Part shown: positions 38,153 through 48,168 of the stretch, in pieces
Numbering within the stretch: the stretch's first letter is position 1
How the letters are laid out: each line of letters starts with the position of its first letter
Assembly: GCF_003367355.1 (NCBI RefSeq)
Contig: NZ_CP031413.1
Coordinates: 3,056,001-3,120,000 of the forward strand
Length of the DNA stretch: 64,000 bases
Direction of reading: 5' to 3'
DNA from: Lysobacter sp. TY2-98
GTDB taxonomy: Bacteria; Pseudomonadota; Gammaproteobacteria; Xanthomonadales; Xanthomonadaceae
Translations under genes and position numbers: made by a program
Notes under the pieces: model-generated
Told to the model about the DNA's origin: nothing
The model's input: only the letters and a program-made list of their open reading frames with translations
Databases searched by the model: none

Positions 38153-38428
38153 TCAACCGATGACGAGCATGTCGGAAATGAGCTGCGCGGCGAACTCGCG
38201 CGGCACCACGGCGCCGTGCGCGCGCCGCAACGGGCAGCCGAGGCGGCGCGACCACCGTGCCTCGTCGAGTCCGGCGCGCCCCACACGCATGCACTGCGCG
38301 AGTGCGCGTGCATCATCGATGTCGGCGTGGACGAGCAGCTGCCCGTTCTCGCGCCGGTACACGTCGACGAACACGCGTTCGACCGCGCGGGGCTTGCACT
38401 TCGCCAGCATGGCGTTGAGGTCATTCAT
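38153..38428 (-). CDS. Small conserved-looking protein of unknown function
   Basis: A 91-residue soluble protein starting MNDLNAMLAKCKPRAVERVFVD. It has the strongly structured-looking stretch VYRRENGQLLVHADIDDARALAQCM and a basic C-terminus. No family recognised. Its ATG overlaps the end of the upstream gene by eight bases, so the two are co-translated. It converges with the UvrA paralogue, 9 bp apart. Confidence 0.65.
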   Translation of the reverse strand: MNDLNAMLAKCKPRAVERVFVDVYRRENGQLLVHADIDDARALAQCMRVGRAGLDEARWSRRLGCPLRRAHGAVVPREFAAQLISDMLVIG

Positions 38429-38666
38429 CGCCGATCTCGGCCAGGCAGGACGCTTCGGCCAGCGCGTCCCAGTCCGGCTCGCGGATGGAGGCGTAGCCGT
38501 GCTGCCGGAGCGTTTGGCCAACGCCGGGTACGAAGTCGTGGAGGGCGATGTCGCATACGCCGGCGAACCGCAGGCTGCCATGGTCGAGGCAGGCTGCTGG
38601 CGGCCGCTGGTACGCGGGAACGATCACCAGCGCACGGTCGGTGCGCCGGAAGACGAGAAATTGCAT
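38421..38666 (-). CDS. Small protein of unknown function
   Basis: An 81-residue protein (MQFLVFRRTDRALVIVPAYQ ... WDALAEASCLAEIGDE). The middle contains FAGVCDIALHDFVPGVGQTL and ends acidic. I do not recognise a domain. The ribosome binding site is weak (GGATCC region). It overlaps the downstream small gene by eight bases, which supports both being real and functionally linked. Confidence 0.6.
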   Translation of the reverse strand: MQFLVFRRTDRALVIVPAYQRPPAACLDHGSLRFAGVCDIALHDFVPGVGQTLRQHGYASIREPDWDALAEASCLAEIGDE

Positions 38667-39010
38667 GTTGGATCCAACCGAGTGCCGTGAATGGCGCGGA
38701 ATCCGCTGAGCGCGGAGCGATCTCGGTTGCCGACCGGGAGGGCTTTGGAACATCCCACGTGGTAGAAGCGCCCGGGAATTGGGTCGCAGGGCGCTGTGCC
38801 GCCTCCGGCGGTCATTGCGTCGCGCGAGAGAAGCAGGACGCGAGTGCAAGGTACGCATCACTCGATGACGGCAACGGCACAGCGGCTGTGGCCGCCCGCT
38901 GCGCGTGCACATCGATGGACCGCGACGTCATCCGATCGCCGACCGCGGGATAGGCGGATTTACGGGGCGCCAACGCATCACCGGGAAACTCGGATCCTTC
39001 CGTCGTGCCC
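38667..39010 (+). other. Intergenic region between divergent genes
   Basis: A 344-bp stretch between the divergent small-protein pair and the phosphatase gene. Several short open frames occur but none shows protein-like composition or a ribosome binding site. No clear promoter hexamers or repeats seen. Confidence 0.4.
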
Positions 39011-39535
39011 ATGTCCATGCCCAAGGCCGCGACCCTGCTGGTGATTCGCCATGCGGAGAAATCCGGGGACAGGCATGACGTCGGTTTGACGCCGGCCGGC
39101 ATGGCGCGTGCGCAGGCCTACGTGGCGTATTTCCAGAACCTTGCCTCGGGCGCGTCGCGACTGCCGCCACCGGCCTGGTTGATCGCCGCCGCCGATGCGC
39201 GCGACAGCCGTCGCTCGCGCCTCACGCTCGAGCCGCTGGCGGCCGCACTCGGCCTCGACATCGATGCACGCCTTGCCGACACCGCCTATCGCGCGCTGGC
39301 CGAACGCCTGCATACCGATCCACGGTACGACCACGCGACGATCCTGATCTGCTGGACGCACAAGAAACTGCGCGGACTTGCGAAGGCGCTCGGTGCGCCC
39401 GACACGCTGTTGCCCGACAAGTGGCCGGACGAGGTGTTCGACTGGCTGCTGCGGTTCGACTACGACGTCACCGGCGCGCTGACGGCGGCGAGCCTCATCC
39501 CGCAGCGACTCATGTATGGCGACAGCGACGATTAG
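39011..39535 (+). CDS. Histidine phosphatase family protein
   Basis: A 174-residue protein of the phosphoglycerate-mutase-like superfamily. The catalytic RHAEK motif (LLVIRHAEKSGDRHDVGLTPAG) gives the phosphorylated His and Arg. The expected second His occurs in ICWTHKKLRGLAKALGAP. Such enzymes remove phosphate from small metabolites or phosphohistidine proteins; the substrate is unknown. ATG at 39017 is an alternative start two codons downstream. Confidence 0.83.
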   Translation: MSMPKAATLLVIRHAEKSGDRHDVGLTPAGMARAQAYVAYFQNLASGASRLPPPAWLIAAADARDSRRSRLTLEPLAAALGLDIDARLADTAYRALAERLHTDPRYDHATILICWTHKKLRGLAKALGAPDTLLPDKWPDEVFDWLLRFDYDVTGALTAASLIPQRLMYGDSDD

Positions 39536-39575
39536 CGAGGCACGTGTTTTCCGGCGCCACGCGTCTCCCCACGCG

Positions 39576-40931
39576 CTAGTGAAGGCTGACCACCTTGACC
39601 GCCGACGCCACCTCGTCGGCGGTGTAGCGCGTGTCGCCGGACACGTACCGGGCGTAGAGCGCGTCCCAGTCGACCTTCGGCGCAACCTCGTCGAGTGACG
39701 CACGGATGTCCGACCACGTGTACGCCCGTGCGCCGCGGTCCGTCTTTCGCCAGAGCGCAGCGAACACGTCGTCCATGCGGCGGTGTCCGCCCGTCGACTG
39801 GCGGATCAACGCATCCCAGCTGAGTGCGACGAGCGCGCCGCCGCTGTAGAGCGGCGGCCCCTTGTGCGTTCCCGGCGTGTCGAGTGGTGTCTGCAGGCGT
39901 CCCGCGGTACGCAGGTGCTCTGCGAAGGTCGCAGCGAATTCGGTGCTGGACACGGCGTCGGTCTGGCGGAGCGTCGTCGCCGCCATGTATTCGGTGAATC
40001 CTTCCTGGAACCATTGGCTGGACGCGTAGTCCGCGCCGCGCAGGCGCCAGCCGTTCCAGTAATGGAAGACTTCGTGCGCGAGCCGGCCCTGCCACGCCAT
40101 CGCGTTTTCGCGGGTCCCGTCCAGCAACGCGTTCATTGCGAAGCTCGCCCGGAACGATTCACCGCCGGTGTCGTTCTGTGGCAGCAGGATCACGAGGTAA
40201 GGCGGGCGCCGTGGCAGCGGCATCGACTGGACGTATCGACGCAATGCGTCCTGCAGCGTGCGCCGGACGGTGCTTTCGCGGTCGCGCCACACGCCGAAGG
40301 TCAGCACGTGCAGGTCGACGTCCTTCGTCGACCAACGCGGAATGGTTCGGTCGGAGAAGGCGATCAGGTTGTCCGTCAGATCGTCATTCGAGGGCACCAT
40401 GAACGTGGCGCGCGTGATCGGCGACCACGGCGTCTCGACGTGCCATCCGCGCGGGAGCGCGAACGTCACGCGCGCCGCACCCGTGCCTTGGCGGGTGATG
40501 AACAGCGAACGGCCGACGAGGGCGACGGCGTTCGCGTCGCGGAACATCGCTTCCCGCGGTGCAGGCCAGCCGGCTTTGCGCAGGCTGTCGTAATCGACGT
40601 CGTATTCAATGGTCAACGCGCCGCTGCACGCCGGTGCCAGTTGCCATCCCGCGCTTCCTTTCGCCACGAACGTGCAGGCGTCGCCGGCCTGGTTCCGAAC
40701 CGTCAGGTTGCGCACGAGTGCCGGCCAGCCGCCGCTGGCGACGGGCTCCGCATCGCCGGGCCACGACTGCGCCATGCCGAGACGGTCGTCGCCCGTCGGA
40801 AGCTGCGCGTTGACGTGAATCCGCACGTCGTCGGCGCGCGGCCACGATACCGAGTACGTCCCCGCCGCCGAAGAGGCGAACGCTGGGGAAATGCAGATGC
40901 CGAGGACGAGGGCGAGAACGGCGTTTCGCAT
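39576..40931 (-). CDS. Exported M61-like metallopeptidase
   Basis: A 451-residue exported protein with a signal peptide (MRNAVLALVLGICISPAFA). The zinc site is intact: HEVFHYWNG gives the HExxH with two His ligands and the catalytic Glu, and QWFQEGFTEYMA supplies the third ligand Glu. The HExxHxWN signature is that of M61 glycyl aminopeptidases, but the protein lacks the usual C-terminal PDZ domain and is shorter than the ~600-residue M61 family norm. Likely acts in the periplasm or outside on small peptides. Confidence 0.85.
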   Translation of the reverse strand: MRNAVLALVLGICISPAFASSAAGTYSVSWPRADDVRIHVNAQLPTGDDRLGMAQSWPGDAEPVASGGWPALVRNLTVRNQAGDACTFVAKGSAGWQLAPACSGALTIEYDVDYDSLRKAGWPAPREAMFRDANAVALVGRSLFITRQGTGAARVTFALPRGWHVETPWSPITRATFMVPSNDDLTDNLIAFSDRTIPRWSTKDVDLHVLTFGVWRDRESTVRRTLQDALRRYVQSMPLPRRPPYLVILLPQNDTGGESFRASFAMNALLDGTRENAMAWQGRLAHEVFHYWNGWRLRGADYASSQWFQEGFTEYMAATTLRQTDAVSSTEFAATFAEHLRTAGRLQTPLDTPGTHKGPPLYSGGALVALSWDALIRQSTGGHRRMDDVFAALWRKTDRGARAYTWSDIRASLDEVAPKVDWDALYARYVSGDTRYTADEVASAVKVVSLH

Positions 40932-41032
40932 GCGGATGGCCTTCGGAAACAGTGTCCAAGAATGCCTCAGTCCATCCGTAATCCATGGCCACGACTCGTC
41001 GTCCCATTGCGCCGCCACCGCATCGCACGACA

Positions 41033-42070
41033 TCAGTCCAGCCCGGCCAGGTCCCGCGTGACACGCGCCGCACTGCGCGCGTCGTCGGTGTGCCTGCGTT
41101 TCGTTCCCGACCACAGCGGCGTGAAGTCATCGCGTCCCCGCGCTTCGGCGTACGCGCGAAGGGGTGCGAGCGCTTGCGACGCCCAGGGGAATGCGGGCGG
41201 CAGGTTGGAGAGTGGACCGAGCTCGCGCATCAGGCGATTGGCGAGTCCGCGCGCCGCGCGGCCGCTGAAGAGGTTGGTGAGAGTCGTTTCCCGGCTGGCG
41301 TCGCGCAGTGCGGCGCGGTGCACGGTGCTCGTCGTCGCCTCCGGGCACAGCAGGTAGGCCGTGCCGACCTGCACGGCGGCGGCACCCGCGTCGAGCATGC
41401 GTTCGACGTCGCTGCGCTCTGCAATTCCGCCCGCGGCGATGACCGGAACGTGCAGGTGGGAGGCGAGCGCTTGGACGAGCACCTCCGTGGACGGTTGCAG
41501 CGCCAGATCGGACGTCAGGAAATGGCCGCGATGACCGCCGGCTTCGATGCCCTGCGCGATGACGGCGTCCGCACCGTGGTGCTGCAGCCAGCGTCCTTCT
41601 TCGAGTGTCGTGGCAGACGCCAGCACGACCGCACCCCATGCCTTGATGCGTGCAAGAAGTTCCGGCGCAGGCAGGCCGAAGTGGAAGCTCATGACGCGCG
41701 GGCGGTACCGTTCGAGTTGATCGACCGTCGCGGTATCGATCGGACGACGCGCGCCGGCGGTGCTCGGCGACGGCATGTCGAGGTCGAATTCGCGGTAGTA
41801 GGGGGCGAGCGCGTCACGCCAGCGCTGTTCCTGCGATGGGTCCGGCGCGGTCATCGCGTGGCAGAAGAAGTTGAGGTTGATCGGCGCGTCGAGTGTCGCG
41901 AAGCGCTCGAGCGCCGTGTCCAGTTGCGTGGAGCCCAGCAGTGCGCAGGGCATCGAACCGAGTGCGCCGGCGTTGGCGGCAGCGATCGCCAGCGTTTCAT
42001 CCTGCACGCCTGCCATCGGCGCCTGGATGACCGGCAGCTCGACACCGAGCATGTCCTGAAGACGTGACAT
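41033..42070 (-). CDS. Nitronate monooxygenase / NPD-family FMN enzyme
   Basis: A 345-residue TIM-barrel flavoenzyme. The N-terminus VELPVIQAPMAGVQDETLAIA, the FMN-phosphate region VIAAGGIAERSDVERMLDAGAAAVQVGTAYL, and the VIAQGIEAGGHRGHF segment (with the catalytic-type His) match nitronate monooxygenase class I. It oxidises toxic propionate-3-nitronate and other alkyl nitronates. It lies downstream of katG on the same strand, but a strong terminator between them makes separate transcription likely. Confidence 0.9.
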   Translation of the reverse strand: MSRLQDMLGVELPVIQAPMAGVQDETLAIAAANAGALGSMPCALLGSTQLDTALERFATLDAPINLNFFCHAMTAPDPSQEQRWRDALAPYYREFDLDMPSPSTAGARRPIDTATVDQLERYRPRVMSFHFGLPAPELLARIKAWGAVVLASATTLEEGRWLQHHGADAVIAQGIEAGGHRGHFLTSDLALQPSTEVLVQALASHLHVPVIAAGGIAERSDVERMLDAGAAAVQVGTAYLLCPEATTSTVHRAALRDASRETTLTNLFSGRAARGLANRLMRELGPLSNLPPAFPWASQALAPLRAYAEARGRDDFTPLWSGTKRRHTDDARSAARVTRDLAGLD

Positions 42071-42135
42071 CGCCGTGGCCGTGGGGAACGGATGTGCAGT
42101 CTATGCCGCACGTCCACCCGTTGCGTCACCACGAA

Positions 42136-42161
42136 AAAAGCCCGGCTGGGGCCGGGCTTTT
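42136..42161 (-). terminator. Rho-independent terminator of katG
   Basis: An 11-bp stem including A-T ends (AAAAGCCCGGC / GCCGGGCTTTT) with a TGGG loop lies 21 bp after the katG stop. On the minus strand it is followed by two further T residues in the TTTTTTCG run. Symmetric A/T flanks would also let it act in the other direction. Confidence 0.9.
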
Positions 42162-42182
42162 CGGTTGCGACGTGAATTGGCT

Positions 42183-44378
<2,196 letters not shown>

Positions 44379-44530
44379 TCATCTCCTGTGGCGTTGCACG
44401 AAGGCATGCCGGGGGGCCGGCACGTGGGGAGTTCGGCGATGCGCGATGTCGCGGCGTCATCGGCTTCGACGCGCCGTGGCGCGCCGCAGGATGCGCCGCG
44501 CGAAAGAAGCGCCGCGTCATCGATCTGCTA

Positions 44531-44596
44531 AACCTAGGCCGCTTGCGCCCATTTCGAAAATCGAATGTTCCGATCGCTCCCATAGCGGCGAGCTAT
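44531..44596 (-). promoter_or_regulatory. OxyR operator and katG promoter
   Basis: At 44560-44596 four tetranucleotides spaced by exactly seven bases read ATCG-N7-CGAT-N7-ATAG-N7-CTAT. The OxyR consensus is ATAG-N7-CTAT-N7-ATAG-N7-CTAT, so 14 of 16 bases match. Next to it on the katG side (minus strand) is TTTCGA (44554-44559), 17 bp from TAGGTT (44531-44536), a plausible -35/-10 pair. OxyR bound beside the -35 fits activation of katG by hydrogen peroxide. Distance from the -10 to the katG ATG is about 160 bases, so a long leader is implied. Confidence 0.7.
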
Positions 44597-44977
44597 GCGC
44601 GTGAAGCGGGTCATGGCGCGTCGGCAACCCCGTCTTGTGCGAGACCTCGCTACAGATCGGCCGCAAGCGGTGGTTCCGAGCGGCGGTGATCTCCAGCAGC
44701 CCGCCGCCGCTTCGTTGCGCAGTGCAGCACGGCGCTATGCGGTCCGCGCGAACCGTGCACGAGCGTCGCCACCGGCGACCGGCGCGTCCGCTTGCCGGGC
44801 GCTCAAGGCTCGCTGGCGTCACACGAAGCTCAAGCGAACGTTCTCGCGTGGCCTGCCGGTGACGTCGTTCGACACATGCACGACGTCGACCCGTCACACG
44901 CATACGGCAGCCGGTATCGGCATGATGCGGCGAGACGCGAGGGCGGGGAGGCCGTCGCGACGAACGAAAGGACGGGC
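44597..44977 (+). other. Intergenic region between katG promoter and CSS-EAL gene
   Basis: About 380 bp with no gene I can support. Short open frames on both strands have Arg/Ala-rich, shadow-like composition. The last bases (AAAGGA near 44967) form the ribosome binding site of the EAL gene. No clear promoter for that gene was recognised. Confidence 0.4.
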
Positions 44978-46591
44978 ATGACGTCACTGGGACTCGGTCG
45001 TTCGAGGATGGTGTGGTTCGCGGTCGCGCTGGTCGTGGCGGCGGTCGCCGTGCCGGTCGTGCTGTCCTTGTTGCTGGCGCGGGAACAGGCGCGCGTGGAC
45101 CAGGCGCGGCGCGCGTCGATCTACGCCAGCGACGTGCTGCGCCGGAGTGACGACGCGGGCGACCAGATCGGCGCGGCGTTCCGTCGACTCGCGGCCACCC
45201 CGGATGTCGCGTCCTGCGGCCCGGCCGTGCACGCCGTGCTGCAGGGTATCGACGTCGGCTCGAGTTATATCCAGCTGATCGGCCTGGTGCGCGGCGACGC
45301 GATCTATTGCTCGTCGTACGGGCTGCACGATCCGCCGATCGCGCTGGGGCCGGTCGACTACGTGTCCGCCACGCGCGCGCGCGTCCGCCAGAACGTACAA
45401 CTCGATTTCGCGGCCCCGCAGCGCTTCATCGTGATCGACAACGGACGGTTCGCGGCGGTGGTGCACAAGTCGCTGCCGGTCGACTCGACGGTGGTCGAGC
45501 CGGGCGTGTCGCTTGCCGTGGCGTCGGTGTCGACGGGCCGCGTGCTGGCGACCCGCGGGCGGTTCGACCGTGCGTGGATGCACGACGCGGCCGCTCTGGC
45601 CCCCGGCGCGCATCGCACGTTCAACGTGCGCGGACGCACCATCGCGCAGTACCGTTCGAGGAACTACGACGTGATGGCGATCGCGTCACTGGATGCGGGC
45701 AACTACAACGGCGCGCTCATCCGCATGGCGCGCGTGCTGGTGCCGATCGGCCTCGCGCTCGGCCTGGTGCTGGCGTACACGACGCACCACCTCGCGCGCC
45801 AGCAGATGTCGGCGGCCGCGGCGATCCGCTCCGGTCTTGTGCGCAACGAGTTCCACGTCGTCTACCAGCCGATCGTGCGTCTATCGGATCGGCGCTGGGT
45901 CGGCGCCGAAGTGCTGCTGCGCTGGCGACGCCCGGACGGCAGCCTGGTGCGGCCGGATCTGTTCATTCCGGTGGCGGAGGAGGCCGGACTGATTTCGGCG
46001 ATCACCGAGCGCGTGATCGAACTCGTCGAGCCGACGCTCGCGCAGCTGGCGGCGCGCGAGGACGGCTTCTTCCTGTCGATCAACTTCTCGCCCCAGGACA
46101 TGCATCGCGAAGGCACGCTGGATCTGCTGCGCGAGTTGCTGCGGCGCACCGGCGTCCAACCGAAGCAGGTGCACGTGGAGGTCACCGAGCGCGCCTTCGC
46201 GAACACGCTCAGCGCGCGCGACATGGTGCGGCGCATGCGCGACCTCGGGCTGCTGGTCGCCATCGATGATTTCGGTACCGGCTATTCCAGCCTGGCCGAA
46301 CTCACCACGTTCGAACTCGACGCCCTGAAGATCGACAAGGCCTTCGTCGACACGGTGGGCAGTGACGCGGTGACCAGCCACGTCGCGTTCCACATCGTCG
46401 AGATGGCGCGCGGGTTGTCGCTTGGCATGGTCGCCGAAGGCGTCGAACAGGAAGGACAGGCCGCGATTCTCCTGAGCTGGCGCGTGCCGTTCGGTCAGGG
46501 CTGGCTCTTCTCGCGGCCGCTGCCCGCCGACGAACTGCTGGCGCGACTACCGGGCGTGGTCGACGTCGATACGTCGGCCATGGCGTCCTGA
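44978..46591 (+). CDS. CSS-motif EAL-domain c-di-GMP phosphodiesterase
   Basis: A 537-residue inner-membrane protein of the PdeC/YjcC type. Helix 1 (about 12-33) and helix 2 (about 250-268) bracket a periplasmic CSS domain with a first Cys at 80 and the CSS motif at Cys111 (IYCSSYG). In the known family a disulfide between these Cys keeps the enzyme inactive until reduced. The cytoplasmic EAL domain has EVLLR (Glu311), SINFSPQD, VEVTERAF, AIDDFGTGYSS, LKIDKAFV and VAEGVEQEGQ, so all metal-binding and catalytic residues appear present although the name motif reads EVL. AAGGA before the ATG at 44978 supports the start. Confidence 0.9.
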   Translation: MTSLGLGRSRMVWFAVALVVAAVAVPVVLSLLLAREQARVDQARRASIYASDVLRRSDDAGDQIGAAFRRLAATPDVASCGPAVHAVLQGIDVGSSYIQLIGLVRGDAIYCSSYGLHDPPIALGPVDYVSATRARVRQNVQLDFAAPQRFIVIDNGRFAAVVHKSLPVDSTVVEPGVSLAVASVSTGRVLATRGRFDRAWMHDAAALAPGAHRTFNVRGRTIAQYRSRNYDVMAIASLDAGNYNGALIRMARVLVPIGLALGLVLAYTTHHLARQQMSAAAAIRSGLVRNEFHVVYQPIVRLSDRRWVGAEVLLRWRRPDGSLVRPDLFIPVAEEAGLISAITERVIELVEPTLAQLAAREDGFFLSINFSPQDMHREGTLDLLRELLRRTGVQPKQVHVEVTERAFANTLSARDMVRRMRDLGLLVAIDDFGTGYSSLAELTTFELDALKIDKAFVDTVGSDAVTSHVAFHIVEMARGLSLGMVAEGVEQEGQAAILLSWRVPFGQGWLFSRPLPADELLARLPGVVDVDTSAMAS

Positions 46592-46598
46592 CGCGCGA

Positions 46599-47792
46599 TC
46601 AGTGCAGCGCGTTGCCGGGCGCGCCGAAGGCGAAACCCTGCGCGAATCGCACGCCCGCCTCACGCAGTGCCTGCGCCTCCATCGCGGTTTCCACGCCTTC
46701 CGCCACCACGGCCACGCCGGTGCGCATCGCGAACGCCATCATGCCGGCGACCAGTGCCTGTTTCGCCGGGTCGCGATCGACGTCGCGGGTCAGGCTCATG
46801 TCGAGCTTGGCGATGTCGGGGGCGAGCTGCAGCACGTGGCGCAGGCTGGAATAGCCCGCGCCGACGTCGTCGATCGCGATGCGTACGCCCGCATTGCGCA
46901 GCCGCGTCGCCGCGTCGATCACGGGCAGATAGTCGTCGACCGCCGCGTGCTCGGTGATCTCGATGACGAGACGTGAGGGATCGACGCGCGCGATCGCGTC
47001 GGCGAAATCCGCGTGTGCCACGGTGTCCGGCGATGCGTTGAGCGACAGGAAAGTGTCGCGCGGCAGCCGCTGCAGCAGCGGCAGCGCATTGCGCACCGAC
47101 GCGAGTTCGAGATCGATGCCGAGGCCGACGGCGTGCGCCTCATGGAACCAGACGTCCGGCGTCGCGTGGACGGGCAGGTCGAAGCGGGCGAGGGCCTCGG
47201 CGCCGATCGCGCGCCCGCCGTCCAGCGGCACGATCGGCTGCATCACCATGCGCGGGCCTCCTGCGCGCAGCACTGCATGGACGGCCTCGTGCCGCTGCAT
47301 GCGCAGATCGTGCGCGCGCAGCGACTCGCCGAGTTCATCGCCGACCAGTGCGGCGAGGAAATGCATGAAGCCGAGATCGCGGGCGCGGTGATCGGGTTCG
47401 GGCGGGAAGTTGATGCAGCAGAGCGTACCGAGCACGCGACCGTCGCGCAGCGTGACCGGCACGCCCATGTAGGACTCGATGCCGAGACGCTCGGTAAGCG
47501 GGATGTCGCGCGTGCGCACATCGACGCGGGCGTCGTAGATGACCTCGGGCAGCCGACCCTGCAACACGCGATGGCAGTACGTGTCCTCCAGCTCGAAGCG
47601 CGCGCCGACGGGCAGTCCCGCGGCCGCGGCGGGGCCGGCCGTCGCCCGCACGACCTCGGCCTCGGCGACCTCGGCCACGAAGCTCACATGCGCGTTGAGG
47701 TAGTCGCGCGCCGATGCGGCGATGCGCTGCAGGAAGGCCGTCGCGGCGTGGTCCAGATGCGCGAGCGGCGACGGAGGTGCATTCGTGTCCAT
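46599..47792 (-). CDS. GAF-EAL c-di-GMP phosphodiesterase
   Basis: A 397-residue soluble protein. The N-terminal ~150 residues form a GAF domain (ARFELEDTYCHRVLQGRLPEVI, LGIESYMGVPVTLRDGRVLGTLCCINF), likely sensing a small molecule. The EAL domain reads GAEALARF, LSLNASPDTV, LVIEITEHAAVDDY, AIDDVGAGYSS, IAKLDMSLTRD and VAEGVETAMEA, close to a full catalytic set. It converges on the CSS-EAL gene, with stops only 7 bp apart. The start is the ATG at 47792; no strong ribosome binding site is visible. Confidence 0.88.
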   Translation of the reverse strand: MDTNAPPSPLAHLDHAATAFLQRIAASARDYLNAHVSFVAEVAEAEVVRATAGPAAAAGLPVGARFELEDTYCHRVLQGRLPEVIYDARVDVRTRDIPLTERLGIESYMGVPVTLRDGRVLGTLCCINFPPEPDHRARDLGFMHFLAALVGDELGESLRAHDLRMQRHEAVHAVLRAGGPRMVMQPIVPLDGGRAIGAEALARFDLPVHATPDVWFHEAHAVGLGIDLELASVRNALPLLQRLPRDTFLSLNASPDTVAHADFADAIARVDPSRLVIEITEHAAVDDYLPVIDAATRLRNAGVRIAIDDVGAGYSSLRHVLQLAPDIAKLDMSLTRDVDRDPAKQALVAGMMAFAMRTGVAVVAEGVETAMEAQALREAGVRFAQGFAFGAPGNALH

Positions 47793-48168
47793 GCGAAGGC
47801 CCGGCCGGCGTGTCAGGACGCGGCGGACGCCGCGCCCCGGGTGTGACCGTCTCCGGAGGGCCGTGGCGATTGCGTGAACCGGCCGTGGCCGCCTGGTGCC
47901 CGTGGGCAGTCGATTCCATCGGCGCGACGCCGTGCTGCATCGCAGCGGCACGGGTGGCGGTGGCTTCGCCGGGGACGAAGCCGGCTGACACGCGAAACCA
48001 CGACATCTCGGGTTTTCGTGCGCTAGAAACGGCGTCCGATCGAGTTTGAGGACGCCGTTCGTCGGAAAGCGCGTACGCCGTCACGAAAGTAGCGCCGACC
48101 GCCCCGACCATCGCGCGCCAGGACTTCCTGCGCATGGATGCGGACCTCCTCCTCCCGGACTCCCCTTC
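47793..48168 (+). other. Intergenic region between divergent genes
   Basis: About 376 bp between the GAF-EAL gene and the secreted PHP protein gene. A minus-strand frame starting near 48133 opens with a signal-peptide-like sequence but has no stop before it runs into the EAL gene, so I do not call it. Promoters for both neighbours presumably lie here, but no clear hexamers were found. Confidence 0.35.

Noticed and set aside
38153..38666. The small gene pair as a toxin-antitoxin module
   Set aside because: Neither product shows a known toxin fold or a DNA-binding antitoxin motif; there is no autoregulatory palindrome.
47800..48133. Signal-peptide-like minus-strand start (MRRKSWRAMVGAVGATFVTA)
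   Set aside because: The frame has no stop before entering the GAF-EAL gene and becomes low-complexity, so it is not a credible gene.
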